Source: Mediterraneibacter gnavus ATCC 29149
GTDB taxonomy: Bacteria > Bacillota > Clostridia > Lachnospirales > Lachnospiraceae
Direction: 5' to 3'
DNA: 64,000 nucleotides
NCBI RefSeq assembly: GCF_008121495.1
Contig: NZ_CP043051.1
Location: forward strand, 1,653,501-1,717,500
Each line of letters starts with the position of its first letter. Within the stretch, counting starts at the first letter, position 1. Position numbers and translations under genes: made by a program. This document shows, piece after piece, positions 49,460-58,018 of this stretch. The notes beneath the pieces were generated by a model. It searched no databases. It was given only the letters and a program-made list of their open reading frames with translations, and was not told where the DNA came from.

Positions 49460-50419
49460 ATGGAAAAAAGATTTGACGTAATCGCAATGGGAGAACTTTT
49501 GATTGATTTTACAATGAACGGACAGAGCGAACAGGGAAATAACCTGTTCGAAGCCTGCCCGGGAGGAGCGCCGTGTAATGTGCTGGCAATGCTGAACAAG
49601 CTTGGTAAAAAGACTGCATTTCTGGGAAAAGTAGGAGATGATCAGTTTGGAAGACTGCTGCGGGATACGATCAGCAGTGCAGGGATTGATGCATCTAATC
49701 TTCTGACTGATGATGAAGTGAACACGACGCTTGCATTTGTACATACTTTCCCGGATGGAGACCGAGAATTTTCTTTCTATAGAAATCCGGGGGCAGATAT
49801 GATGCTTCGTGAGGAGGAAGTTGAGGAAGACTTTATCCGTCAGGCAAGACTGTTCCATTTCGGAACTCTGTCCATGACACATGAAGAAGTCAGAAAGGCA
49901 ACAAAAAAAGCGCTTAAGGCAGCGAAGGACAATGGACTTTTAGTATCCTTTGATCCGAATCTGCGCCCGCCGCTGTGGAGTTCTCTGGATCTGGCGAAAG
50001 AACAGATGGAGTACGGATTCCAGTACTGTGATATTCTGAAAATTTCTGATAATGAGATTCAGTTTGTATCAGGAAAAGAAGATTACGATGAGGGAATCCG
50101 GTATCTTCAGGAGAAATATCAGATTCCGTTGATTCTTCTGACAATGGGGAAAGACGGAAGCCGTGCGTACTACAAGGGAATGCGTGTAGAAAGAGCCGGA
50201 AAATCAGTGAAGGCGATCGAAACGACAGGAGCCGGAGATACATTCTGCGGAAGCTCTTTAAATTATATTCTGGAGCATGATTTTGAAAATCTGACGGAAG
50301 AACAGCTGGGAGAAATGCTCACATTTGCAAATACAGCAGCAGCGCTGATTACAACCAGAAAAGGAGCGATTCGTTCCATGCCGGAGAAGGAAGAGGTTCT
50401 GGAATTTCTGCAAAAATAA
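49460..50419 (+). CDS. PfkB-family sugar kinase (fructokinase-like)
   Basis: A 319-residue kinase with both PfkB signatures: the N-terminal GGAPCNVLAMLNKLGKKTAF and the C-terminal ETTGAGDTFCGS with its catalytic Asp. Similarity to bacterial fructokinases is the best guess (GELLIDFTMN at the start). The substrate is not proven, and no sugar transporter gene is nearby. Confidence 0.88.
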   Translation: MEKRFDVIAMGELLIDFTMNGQSEQGNNLFEACPGGAPCNVLAMLNKLGKKTAFLGKVGDDQFGRLLRDTISSAGIDASNLLTDDEVNTTLAFVHTFPDGDREFSFYRNPGADMMLREEEVEEDFIRQARLFHFGTLSMTHEEVRKATKKALKAAKDNGLLVSFDPNLRPPLWSSLDLAKEQMEYGFQYCDILKISDNEIQFVSGKEDYDEGIRYLQEKYQIPLILLTMGKDGSRAYYKGMRVERAGKSVKAIETTGAGDTFCGSSLNYILEHDFENLTEEQLGEMLTFANTAAALITTRKGAIRSMPEKEEVLEFLQK

Positions 50420-50492
50420 AAAACTGCTTTCTTTTTCCCGATAAATAGTGTACAATGAAGCGCAGTACATGAAGATATGGGAGGAATATACA

Positions 50493-50735
50493 ATGCCGGA
50501 AGCAGTAGCAGAAGAATTGTGTGTGAAGTTTAGAAACATCGATGAAATACAGGAATTTGCAAAAGCAGTGAATCAGTTTGATGGAGATGTTGATCTGAAA
50601 CAGGGGAGAATTACGATTGATGCGAAGTCTCTTCTGGGAATCTGCAGTATGAATATAGAGGAAGAGATGGAACTGCAGGTGTTTAATGGGGATGCAGAAG
50701 AATTGAAAGAATTGATCAAGAAATTTCTTGTTTAA
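50493..50735 (+). CDS. HPr-like protein without the active-site His
   Basis: This 80-residue protein has HPr length and the second helix pattern (DAKSLLGICSMNIEEEMEL, like the KSxxGxMxL motif of HPr). The first part lacks the HxRP phosphorylation motif, so it cannot be a phosphocarrier of the usual kind. Related HPr-like proteins are common in Clostridia; the role is unknown. ATG 50493 follows GGGAGG; a longer frame from 50448 has no ribosome site. Confidence 0.72.
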   Translation: MPEAVAEELCVKFRNIDEIQEFAKAVNQFDGDVDLKQGRITIDAKSLLGICSMNIEEEMELQVFNGDAEELKELIKKFLV

Positions 50736-50757
50736 AGTATGTATACATCGATAACAT

Positions 50758-50793
50758 AAGGGTATTTTCCAGTGGATGGGAGATACCCTTTTT
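50758..50793 (+). terminator. Terminator after the HPr-like gene
   Basis: AAGGGTAT / ATACCCTT with a 17-base loop and five T's; it lies ahead of dapF. Confidence 0.75.
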
Positions 50794-50816
50794 CGAAAAA
50801 GAAAGGAGAGAGCAGG

Positions 50817-51650
50817 ATGAAATTTACAAAAATGCAGGGATTGGGCAATGATTATGTCTATGTGAATGGTTTTGAAGAACGGATTGAAAATCCTTCTGAA
50901 ATGGCTGTAAAAGTGAGCAACCGGAATTTTGGAGTCGGTTCGGATGGACTGATTCTGATCAATCCGTCCGAGAAAGCAGATTTTGAGATGGAGATGTATA
51001 ATGCAGACGGTTCCAGGGGAGAGATGTGTGGAAACGGAATTCGTTGTGTGGCAAAATATGTTTATGATTATGGTCTTACCGATAAGACACATATTTCTGT
51101 GGAGACACTGGGCGGGATTAAATATCTGGATCTGACTGTAGAGGATGGAAAAGTGGTTCTGGTAAGAGTGGACATGGGAAGTCCGATCCTGACACCGGCG
51201 CAGATTCCGGTCATCGCAGATGAGGCGGAAGCGGTTGCTGTTCCGATCCTTGTGGACGAAACAGAATACCAGATGACTTGTGTTTCTATGGGAAATCCTC
51301 ATGCAGTCATATTTATGGATGATATCGAACATCTGGAGATTGAGAAGATCGGACCGAAATTCGAGCATCATGAACGATTTCCGAACAGAGTGAATACAGA
51401 ATTCGTGAAAGTCTTAGACAGACACACGGCAAGTATGCGTGTCTGGGAGCGGGGATCCGGGGAGACACTTGCCTGTGGAACCGGAGCCTGTGCAGTGGCA
51501 GTGGCATGTATTCTCGGAGGATATACAGAAAACAAAGTGACGGTTAAGCTGCTCGGAGGAGATCTGCTGATCGAATGGGATCGTGAACAGAATAAAATCT
51601 ATATGACAGGACCGGCAGAGGTTGTTTTTGACGGAGTGTGGAAGGCATAA
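50817..51650 (+). CDS. dapF: Diaminopimelate epimerase
   Basis: The 277-residue enzyme converts LL- to meso-diaminopimelate for lysine and peptidoglycan synthesis. The two active-site cysteines are in RGEMCGNGIRCVAKY and in LACGTGACAVAVA. KMQGLGNDYVYVN at the start is typical. ATG 50817 follows GAAAGGAGAGAG. Confidence 0.96.
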   Translation: MKFTKMQGLGNDYVYVNGFEERIENPSEMAVKVSNRNFGVGSDGLILINPSEKADFEMEMYNADGSRGEMCGNGIRCVAKYVYDYGLTDKTHISVETLGGIKYLDLTVEDGKVVLVRVDMGSPILTPAQIPVIADEAEAVAVPILVDETEYQMTCVSMGNPHAVIFMDDIEHLEIEKIGPKFEHHERFPNRVNTEFVKVLDRHTASMRVWERGSGETLACGTGACAVAVACILGGYTENKVTVKLLGGDLLIEWDREQNKIYMTGPAEVVFDGVWKA

Positions 51651-51668
51651 TAGAAAAAGAGGCAGGGC

Positions 51669-51724
51669 GTTCGTTACGGTTTATCTCCGGTTACTATCAA
51701 TACCTGAGATGAACGGTAACGAAC
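51669..51724 (+). terminator. Possible terminator after dapF
   Basis: GTTCGTTAC / GTAACGAAC with a long, partly paired middle; the T-run is weak (ACTTTGCTT). Confidence 0.45.
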
Positions 51725-51749
51725 TTTGCTTAAAAAATAAAAAAAGTGC

Positions 51750-51777
51750 TTGACTTTTTGGAAAATTGCGATATAAT
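51750..51777 (+). promoter_or_regulatory. Promoter of tRNA-Gln
   Basis: TTGACT, 16 bases, TATAAT, about 32 bases before the tRNA. Confidence 0.75.
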
Positions 51778-51809
51778 GTAAATGTTGAGTCTGACAGAAA
51801 GAGAAATGA

Positions 51810-51880
51810 TGCGGATTGGTGTAATGGCAGCACAGCAGACTCTGACTCTGTTAGTAGAGGTTCGAGTCCTCTATCCGTAG
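51810..51880 (+). tRNA. tRNA-Gln (CUG)
   Basis: Acceptor TGCGGAT / ATCCGTA, anticodon CTG in the loop CTCTGAC, T-arm GGTTCGAGTCC. CCA is not encoded. CUG is the less common Gln isoacceptor. Confidence 0.93.
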
Positions 51881-51885
51881 CTTGT

Positions 51886-51914
51886 AAGACAGTCATAAAG
51901 GCTGTCTTATTTTT
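51886..51914 (+). terminator. Terminator of tRNA-Gln
   Basis: AAGACAG / CTGTCTT with a nine-base loop, then ATTTTTATG. Confidence 0.88.
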
Positions 51915-51982
51915 ATGTCCGGAGTATGTTACTGTGTACAGTTGCAGAGTGATTTTTACTGTTGTTTTTGGAGAAAAAAACA

Positions 51983-52011
51983 TTGACAATCAAGGACAAA
52001 AAGAATATAAT
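51983..52011 (+). promoter_or_regulatory. Promoter of the rplM-rpsI operon
   Basis: TTGACA, 17 bases, TATAAT; a consensus promoter as expected for ribosomal protein genes. Confidence 0.85.
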
Positions 52012-52015
52012 AAAG

Positions 52016-52110
52016 CAGTATGACATAAGGAGAAACAGCTTACACCAAAGCCCCGGAGTATGCTGATTTCATATAGAAGAGTTAAAGTAAATAATCTATG
52101 ATAATTAGTA
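52016..52110 (+). promoter_or_regulatory. rplM leader, possibly an L13 autoregulatory RNA
   Basis: The 115-base leader starts with a structured part: GCAGTAT (52015-52021) pairs with ATGCTG at about 52060, with a conserved-looking purine-rich core between. L13 leaders of Firmicutes are placed exactly here. I cannot match the fold to the Rfam model by eye. Confidence 0.4.
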
Positions 52111-52126
52111 AGTAGGAGGAACACCC

Positions 52127-52555
52127 ATGAAAACTTATATGGCTAACCCAGACAAGATCGAAAGAAAATGGTATGTGGTTGACGCTGAAGGATGTACATT
52201 AGGACGTCTGTCTTCAGAGATCGCTAAAGTGTTAAGAGGAAAAAATAAACCAGAGTACACACCACACGTTGATACAGGAGATTACGTAATCGTTGTAAAC
52301 GCTGATAAAGTGAAAGTAACAGGAAAGAAATTACAGCAGAAAATCTACTACAATCACTCTGATTATGTAGGTGGAATGAGAGAGACAACACTGGCTGAGA
52401 TGCTTGCAAAGAAACCAGAAAAAGTTGTTGAACTTGCTGTAAAAGGAATGCTTCCAAAAGGACCTTTGGGAAGAGCAATGATCAAGAAACTTCATGTATA
52501 CGCTGGACCAGAGCACAACAACCAGGCTCAGAAACCAGAAGTACTGACATTTTAA
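52127..52555 (+). CDS. rplM: 50S ribosomal protein L13
   Basis: 142 residues, full length, with [19 protein letters not shown] at the start, the conserved [20 protein letters not shown] and [19 protein letters not shown]. It is transcribed with rpsI after a gap of 26 bases. Codon use is strongly biased, as for highly expressed genes. Confidence 0.98.
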   Translation: MKTYMANPDKIERKWYVVDAEGCTLGRLSSEIAKVLRGKNKPEYTPHVDTGDYVIVVNADKVKVTGKKLQQKIYYNHSDYVGGMRETTLAEMLAKKPEKVVELAVKGMLPKGPLGRAMIKKLHVYAGPEHNNQAQKPEVLTF

Positions 52556-52581
52556 GGAAAGGTTGAAAGGAGGACATTACA

Positions 52582-52974
52582 TTGGCTAACGCAAAATATT
52601 ACGGAACAGGAAGAAGAAAAAAATCTGTTGCAAGAGTATATCTTGTACCGGGAACAGGAAAGATCACAATCAATAAAAGAGATATCGATGAGTATCTTGG
52701 ACTGGAAACATTAAAAGTTGTTGTTCGTCAGCCACTCGTTGCTACAGGAACAACAGACAAATTTGATGTAATCGTAAACGTACATGGTGGTGGATACACA
52801 GGACAGGCTGGAGCAATCCGTCACGGAATCTCCAGAGCACTTCTTGAAGCTGAAGCTGAGTACAGACCAGTATTAAAGAGCGCTGGATACCTGACACGTG
52901 ACCCACGTATGAAAGAACGTAAGAAATACGGTCTCAAGGCAGCTCGTCGCGCGCCTCAGTTCAGCAAGAGATAA
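52582..52974 (+). CDS. rpsI: 30S ribosomal protein S9
   Basis: 130 residues, with [19 protein letters not shown] at the start and the invariant C-terminal tail APQFSKR that reaches the P-site tRNA. The start is TTG with AAAGGAGG. The 3' end is intact, and element 2 begins shortly after; the 3' end of rpsI is a recognised integration site for conjugative elements in Firmicutes. Confidence 0.97.
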   Translation: MANAKYYGTGRRKKSVARVYLVPGTGKITINKRDIDEYLGLETLKVVVRQPLVATGTTDKFDVIVNVHGGGYTGQAGAIRHGISRALLEAEAEYRPVLKSAGYLTRDPRMKERKKYGLKAARRAPQFSKR

Positions 52975-53005
52975 TCTGCTGTTCAAACCGTATCAAAATG
53001 GTTCA

Positions 53006-53039
53006 AAAACCCCGGAAAATCAAGGTTTTCCGGGGTTTT
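53006..53039 (+). terminator. Terminator of rplM-rpsI
   Basis: AAAACCCCGGAAAA / TTTTCCGGGGTTTT with a six-base loop; perfect 14-base arms. Confidence 0.95.
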
Positions 53040-53263
53040 ACTGTATCTAAACGGGCTGATGTGGTTTGACCAAATTTGGCAAATCGAGAGCCGTTTTCAC
53101 CCAATTTTTAGTGGTCCGCAAGTGGTTAACCGGCCAAAAAGAGGGCAAAAAGAGGGTCAAGTGGTGCCCAAAGTGGTTAACCGAGAGCCGATTTTGGGGT
53201 GTTTTTGGAGGTACTTTTCAGCCTGCCTTCCCCTCGTTTTGGGCTGTGGCAGTTTGGCATAGT

Positions 53264-53292
53264 TTGACCTAATTTGAATAATTGAATATGAA
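53264..53292 (+). promoter_or_regulatory. Possible promoter of the par operon
   Basis: TTGACC, 17 bases, TATGAA. Its transcript would begin at the first hairpin. Confidence 0.4.
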
Positions 53293-53300
53293 TTTGATAT

Positions 53301-53334
53301 AGCACTCAGTATAAAATGACTGGGTGCTTTTTTC
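53301..53334 (+). terminator. First leader terminator before parA
   Basis: AGCACTCAGT / ACTGGGTGCT (one G-T pair), eight-base loop, six T's. Confidence 0.8.
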
Positions 53335-53366
53335 ATTTCAGGAACTCGTATTCCGGCGATAGAAAG

Positions 53367-53411
53367 AGCCGTCACTTCACTTTTTATTTTGGAGTGGCGG
53401 CTTTTTCTATT
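53367..53411 (+). terminator. Second leader terminator before parA
   Basis: AGCCGTCACT / AGTGGCGGCT (one G-T pair), 16-base loop, then TTTTCTATTT. Confidence 0.78.
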
Positions 53412-53451
53412 TCCAGAAGCAACAGCAACAATTAGAAATGAGGTGAAGTCA

Positions 53452-54273
53452 ATGAACACGCAAATCATTGCCATTGCCAACCAGAAGGGCGGCGTTGGCA
53501 AAACCACCACCTGTGCCAATCTTGGAATCGGTTTGGCGCAGGCCGGAAAGAAAGTCCTGCTGATCGACGGAGACCCGCAAGGAAGCCTGACGATCAGCTT
53601 GGGCAATCCCCAGCCGGACAAGCTGCCCTTTACGCTGTCGGACGCTATGGGACGCATCCTGATGGATGAGCCGCTCCGTCCCGGCGAGGGTATCCTGCAC
53701 CACCCTGAGGGCGTAGACCTGATGCCTGCGGACATCCAGTTATCCGGTATGGAAGTATCTCTGGTAAATGCCATGAGCCGTGAGACTGTCTTGCGGCAAT
53801 ATCTGGACACGCTGAAGGGGCAATACTCCCATATCCTCATCGACTGCCAGCCCTCTCTGGGGATGCTCACAGTCAATGCGCTGGCCGCTGCGAACAGGAT
53901 CATAATTCCCGTTCAGGCAGAGTATCTGCCCGCCAAAGGGCTGGAACAACTGCTCTCCACGGTGAACAAGGTAAAGCGGCAGATCAACCCCAAGCTCCAG
54001 ATAGACGGTATCCTGCTGACGATGGTGGACAGCCGAACCAACTTTGCCAAAGAGATCTCCGCGCTCCTGCGGGAGACCTATGGCAGCAAGATCAAAGTAT
54101 TCGGCACAGAGATTCCCCATTCTGTTCGGGCAAAGGAAATCAGCGCCGAGGGAAAAAGCATTTTTGCCCATGATCCCGGCGGCAAGGTGGCAGAGGGCTA
54201 CAAAAATCTGACGAAGGAGGTGTTGAAACTTGAAAAGCAGCGCGAAAAAAATAGAGCTGGCCTCGGTAGATGA
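53452..54273 (+). CDS. parA: ParA/Soj-type partition ATPase
   Basis: The 273-residue ATPase has the deviant Walker A motif KGGVGKTTT at about residues 11-19, IDCQPSLGMLTVNALAAA and the typical QAEYLPAKGLEQLL. It would help keep the excised circular form in the cell together with ParB. ATG 53452 follows GAGGTGAAG. It overlaps parB by 44 bases. Confidence 0.95.
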   Translation: MNTQIIAIANQKGGVGKTTTCANLGIGLAQAGKKVLLIDGDPQGSLTISLGNPQPDKLPFTLSDAMGRILMDEPLRPGEGILHHPEGVDLMPADIQLSGMEVSLVNAMSRETVLRQYLDTLKGQYSHILIDCQPSLGMLTVNALAAANRIIIPVQAEYLPAKGLEQLLSTVNKVKRQINPKLQIDGILLTMVDSRTNFAKEISALLRETYGSKIKVFGTEIPHSVRAKEISAEGKSIFAHDPGGKVAEGYKNLTKEVLKLEKQREKNRAGLGR

Positions 54274-55165
54274 TCTGTTTTCCACCGAAGAAGGTCGCCA
54301 GGATGCAAAGCTGGAAAAGATTCAGGAAATTCCGTTGTCTGAACTGCATCCGTTTAAGAACCACCCATTCAAAGTCAAGGATGACGAAGCCATGATGGAG
54401 ACCGCTGACAGTATCAAGCAGTATGGCGTTCTGGTTCCGGCGATTGCCCGACCGGACCCGGAGGGCGGTTATGAGCTGGTGGCCGGACACAGGCGGCACA
54501 GAGCCAGTGAGCTGGCAGAAAAGGAAACTATGCCGGTCATTGTTCGGGATTTGGATGATGATGCCGCCACGATCATTATGGTTGACAGCAATTTACAACG
54601 AGAAAGCCTGCTCCCCAGTGAAAGAGCATTTGCTTATAAAATGAAGCTGAATGCCATGAAACATCAGGGGGAGAGAGTTGATTTAACTTGTTCCCAAGTT
54701 GGGAACAAGTTAGAGGGCAAGAAGTCCAGCGAGGTTTTGGCAGAGCAAGTTGGGCAGAGTAAAAACCAGATTTTTCGCTATATCCGTCTGACAGAGCTGA
54801 TTCCAGAATTGATGGATATGGTGGATGAAAAGAAGATTGCCCTGAACCCAGCCTATGAGCTGTCCTTTCTCAAAAAAGAAGAACAGACAGATCTGCTGGA
54901 CGCCATGGACAGCGAACAGGCTACCCCTTCCCTTTCCCAAGCCCAGCGGCTCAAGAAATACAGCCAGGAGGGGCATCTGACCCTCGATATGATGCGTGTC
55001 ATCATGGGTGAGGAAAAGAAAAGTGATCTGGACCGAGTGACATTTACCTCTGACACCTTGCGGAAGTATTTCCCTAAAAGCTATACGCCCCAGCGGATGC
55101 AGGAAACCATCATCAAGCTGCTGGAGGCATGGCAGAAAAAGCGTCAGAGAGACCAGGAACGATGA
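54230..55165 (+). CDS. parB: ParB/Spo0J-like DNA-binding protein
   Basis: The 311-residue protein has the ParB N-domain (PLSELHPFKNHPFKVKDDE, then GYELVAGHRRHRASE with the CTP-binding GxRRxRA pattern) and a central HTH (LAEQVGQSKNQIFRYIRLT). It starts with TTG behind GGAGGTG. The two GGTTAACC palindromes upstream of parA are possible parS sites. Confidence 0.93.
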   Translation: MKSSAKKIELASVDDLFSTEEGRQDAKLEKIQEIPLSELHPFKNHPFKVKDDEAMMETADSIKQYGVLVPAIARPDPEGGYELVAGHRRHRASELAEKETMPVIVRDLDDDAATIIMVDSNLQRESLLPSERAFAYKMKLNAMKHQGERVDLTCSQVGNKLEGKKSSEVLAEQVGQSKNQIFRYIRLTELIPELMDMVDEKKIALNPAYELSFLKKEEQTDLLDAMDSEQATPSLSQAQRLKKYSQEGHLTLDMMRVIMGEEKKSDLDRVTFTSDTLRKYFPKSYTPQRMQETIIKLLEAWQKKRQRDQER

Positions 55166-55177
55166 AAGGAGCCGCCT

Positions 55178-55447
55178 ATGAGGGATATTTCAGCCCGTGA
55201 GCTGAAAGGACACAACATTCTCGCCGTAGAGAGGTTTTGGGATAACACCCGCTGGATGATTGAGTTTTCCGTCCTGCGTCCCAGCACTCCTTACGGCAGC
55301 CCCGGAGATGAAATGCGGCTGTTTTTGACTGAGGACGGGTATCAGTCCGCCCTGCAAAGCCAGCAGCGCAGGGAGATCAAGATCAAAAGGCACGCCCGTG
55401 TAATTGAGGGGCATGTCTTGGATGTAAAGAAAAAACGGAGAAAATAA
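55178..55447 (+). CDS. Small protein, DUF5720-like, paralogue 1
   Basis: An 89-residue protein starting MRDISARELKGHNILAVERF, with a core (WMIEFSVLRPSTPYGSPGDE, then MRLFLTEDGYQSALQSQ) that is clearly related to the product at 57695. Small proteins of this kind are found in Tn1549-like elements; the function is unknown. It is 12 bases downstream of parB. Confidence 0.7.
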   Translation: MRDISARELKGHNILAVERFWDNTRWMIEFSVLRPSTPYGSPGDEMRLFLTEDGYQSALQSQQRREIKIKRHARVIEGHVLDVKKKRRK

Positions 55448-55448
55448 G

Positions 55449-55823
55449 ATGTTTAGAGAAAAAGAAATTTGCAATGCCATTAGGACGGCGTATCTTTATC
55501 TTTTCCCCGACAAAAAGGAGCGGAAAAGGGCGCTCTCCAGATTGAACATGGAACTTGTGGCGCAGTCTGTCCGCTATCGTGGGGAAAGTGTCCTTGCTTA
55601 CCAGACCGCTGGGAACCATGAGTGTTCTTTGAACTACTATGGGCCAGAGTTGTTTCCGCAGCGGGGATTTTGTATTTACCAAAAAACTATCCAGAGTCAT
55701 TCTACGCAGGTGGATGCTTCTTGCATCAGGGAACTATGGCTCTTGGAGGACGGGCGGTTTGTGGATGTCTCCTGCGTGAATACGAAATATCGTTCGGCGT
55801 ATGAAAGGTTTTCTACCTGTTAA
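55449..55823 (+). CDS. Hypothetical protein
   Basis: A 124-residue soluble protein that I do not recognise (SLNYYGPELFPQRGFCIYQK in the middle). It directly follows the preceding gene, with no gap for a separate promoter. The ribosome site is weak (AAAATAAGATG). The DNA just downstream carries a broken gene end, so this gene could itself be shortened or shifted. Confidence 0.55.
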   Translation: MFREKEICNAIRTAYLYLFPDKKERKRALSRLNMELVAQSVRYRGESVLAYQTAGNHECSLNYYGPELFPQRGFCIYQKTIQSHSTQVDASCIRELWLLEDGRFVDVSCVNTKYRSAYERFSTC

Positions 55824-55832
55824 CGTACTATC

Positions 55833-55952
55833 CATCATATCGTCAGGGAGCGGGACTGGCAGGACTATCCAGCGGAGGAGGTTGCCGACGCCTTTGAGGA
55901 CATCAGCCGCTATCCCTTTGATGGGAGACCAGGAGTTTTCTATGAAGTTTGA
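55833..55952 (+). pseudogene. C-terminal gene remnant
   Basis: Thirty-nine codons without a start encode a protein-like sequence (HHIVRERDWQDYPAEEVADA, then SRYPFDGRPGVFYEV) ending in TGA. It is in another frame than the preceding gene, so a deletion or frameshift probably removed its beginning. Confidence 0.45.
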
Positions 55953-56012
55953 GCCGCGTCTTTACTGACAGCGGCTTTTGTTATTTTCTGACCACAGGAA
56001 GGAGTGAAGTGA

Positions 56013-56891
56013 ATGGCAGTCTACCGCGTACAACGGACACGCGATTACACCGTTATGTCAAATTATCATCTGAAGGATAAGGGGCTGACCTTAAAGTCTA
56101 AGGGTCTGCTCTCCATGATCCTGTCGCTCCCAGAGGAGTGGAATTACACTACAAGAGGTCTGGCTTCCATCTGTAAGGAGGGTGTGGACGCCATTGGCTC
56201 TGCACTCAAAGAGCTGGAAACAGCTGGCTACATTGTTCGCAGGCAGCTTCGCGGCACGAATGGCCGTATTACTGATACCGAGTACATCATTTATGAACAG
56301 CCACAGCCAAAGAAGCCAGATCTGTCCCAGCCGGATACGGCTTCACCAGATACGGAAAACCCGGATATGGTAAAACCGGATACGGAAAAGCCCGCAGAAT
56401 TAAATATAGAGAAATCAAATACAGAAAAATCAATTACTTATGGATCAAGTACCGATTCCATTCCCTTCCGGGAAACAGCGGCGGCAAGACCGCCGGAACG
56501 GAAAGGAAGGGATGCGATGTCTGTCACAGAGATAGAAAATTATCGGGAGTTGATTTTGGAGAATATCGAGTATGACTGCTTGAAGCAGCGTTATCCTCTC
56601 TACCTGGATGACCTGAATGAGATCGTAGAGCTGTTGGTAGAAACCGTCTGTGCCAAACGAAAGACCACCCGGATTTCTGGGGCAGACTTCCCTCACGAGA
56701 TCGTGCGTTCCCGTTTTTTGAAGTTGGATAGCTCCCACATCGAGTTTGTCATGGACTGTCTGCAAAAGAACACCACCCAGGTACGCAACATGAAGCAGTA
56801 CCTGCTTGCGGTGCTGTTCAATGCGCCTACCACCATGAACAATCACTTCACTTCATTGGTCAACCACGATATGCACGCAGGCGGCTGGTAA
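56013..56891 (+). CDS. Replication-initiator-like protein (HTH plus DUF6017-like)
   Basis: The 292-residue protein starts with a winged-helix domain (VMSNYHLKDKGLTLKSKGLL, then TTRGLASICKEGVDAIGSAL). A linker with repeated Pro-Asp (about 97-130: KPDLSQPDTASPDTENPD) leads to a C-terminal helical domain (LILENIEYDCLKQRYPLYLD onward). This plan is that of the replisome-organiser-like proteins of Tn1549-type elements, which may serve replication of the excised circle. Confidence 0.75.
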   Translation: MAVYRVQRTRDYTVMSNYHLKDKGLTLKSKGLLSMILSLPEEWNYTTRGLASICKEGVDAIGSALKELETAGYIVRRQLRGTNGRITDTEYIIYEQPQPKKPDLSQPDTASPDTENPDMVKPDTEKPAELNIEKSNTEKSITYGSSTDSIPFRETAAARPPERKGRDAMSVTEIENYRELILENIEYDCLKQRYPLYLDDLNEIVELLVETVCAKRKTTRISGADFPHEIVRSRFLKLDSSHIEFVMDCLQKNTTQVRNMKQYLLAVLFNAPTTMNNHFTSLVNHDMHAGGW

Positions 56892-56925
56892 AGGCTGCCT
56901 TTTATCATGCCAAAGGAGGCACGAC

Positions 56926-57672
56926 ATGAACCAGATGGAAATTTTCAAAAACCCGGAGTTTGGCAGTATCCGTGTCATTGAGGAAAACGGCAAATACCTG
57001 TTCTGCGGAACGGATGTGGCCGCTGCGCTGGGGTACAGCAATCCCCGCGATGCAATTATCCGCCATTGTAGGTATGTCGTGAAACGCGACGCACCTCACC
57101 CACAAAGCCCTGACCGCAAAATCAGTATGACTTTTATCCCAGAAGGCGATTTGTACCGCCTGATCGTTCATAGCAAATTGCCATCGGCAGAGCAGTTTGA
57201 ACGGTGGGTATTCGATGAGGTCCTGCCTACCATTCGCAAGCACGGAGCCTATCTCACAAAAGAGAAGCTGTGGGAGGTAGCCACTTCCCCGGAAGCTCTG
57301 ATGAAGCTCTGCTCAGACCTGTTGGCTGAGCGTGAAGCAAATATTTCTCTGCGTAAGGAAAATGCACAGCTGGAGGGCAAAGCCGCTTTCTATGACCTGT
57401 TCATCGACTTAAAGCACAGCACCAATCTCAGGACTACCGCCAAAGAGTTGGATGTCCCGGAGCGCCGGTTTGTTCGGTTTCTGATAGAACGGCGGTTTGT
57501 GTACCGCACGGCATCCGGCAATGTGCTGCCTTATGCCAATGTGAAAAATGCAGGGCTGTTTTGCGTCAAAGACTACTGCAACCACGGCCATACCGGTTCC
57601 TACACGCTGGTCACGCCCCAGGGCAAGCTCTATTTTGCCCAGCTGCGGGAGATGATCTTGCTGGTCTCATAA
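56926..57672 (+). CDS. Phage-type antirepressor (BRO-N plus KilAC)
   Basis: A 248-residue protein with an N-terminal BRO domain (GSIRVIEENGKYLFCGTDVA, then FERWVFDEVLPTIRKHGAYL) and a C-terminal KilAC/ANT domain (NLRTTAKELDVPERRFVRFL). Such antirepressors release phage or element promoters from repression. It may govern the switch to transfer of element 2. Confidence 0.88.
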   Translation: MNQMEIFKNPEFGSIRVIEENGKYLFCGTDVAAALGYSNPRDAIIRHCRYVVKRDAPHPQSPDRKISMTFIPEGDLYRLIVHSKLPSAEQFERWVFDEVLPTIRKHGAYLTKEKLWEVATSPEALMKLCSDLLAEREANISLRKENAQLEGKAAFYDLFIDLKHSTNLRTTAKELDVPERRFVRFLIERRFVYRTASGNVLPYANVKNAGLFCVKDYCNHGHTGSYTLVTPQGKLYFAQLREMILLVS

Positions 57673-57694
57673 GAACAGAAAGGAAGTGGGTTTT

Positions 57695-57997
57695 ATGCAG
57701 GAAGGCAAAACAATCGGTCAGCTGATGGAGGAAATGCGCCAGAAAGCCGGGGCGCAGAACTACCACGGCCATGACTACATGGATCTCCAGCGATTTGCGG
57801 AGAACACGCGGCACATGATTATTTTTGATGTGCTGACGCATGACTCCCCGGTGGGCTGGAAAGGAGAACGCACCCGCCTGTTTTTGTCAGATATAGGCTA
57901 TGAAAAAGCTCTGGACAGTCAGGCAAAGGGGCAGATCAAGATTCTCAGCCATGCAAAGGTCAGAAATGGAGATTTGTTTTATGACCACAAAAATTAG
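57695..57997 (+). CDS. Small protein, DUF5720-like, paralogue 2
   Basis: A 100-residue protein with the core HDYMDLQRFAENTRHMIIFD and TRLFLSDIGYEKALDSQAKG, closely matching the paralogue at 55178 in the same positions. ATG 57695 follows AAAGGAAG; the GTG at 57686 is too close to it. Function unknown. Confidence 0.72.
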   Translation: MQEGKTIGQLMEEMRQKAGAQNYHGHDYMDLQRFAENTRHMIIFDVLTHDSPVGWKGERTRLFLSDIGYEKALDSQAKGQIKILSHAKVRNGDLFYDHKN

Positions 57998-58018
57998 ATA
58001 CGATAGGAGGAATCTGAT

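Larger units (their letters stand above)
53041..53451. other. Non-coding left end of element 2
   Basis: The 411 bases hold no credible gene. They contain two copies of AAGTGGTTAACCG (around 53120 and 53171, 51 bases apart, palindrome core GGTTAACC), two tandem AAAAAGAGGG units at about 53135, a possible promoter and two terminator hairpins in a row before parA. The layout suggests a ParB or integrase binding region and a transcription-attenuated leader. Confidence 0.6.
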
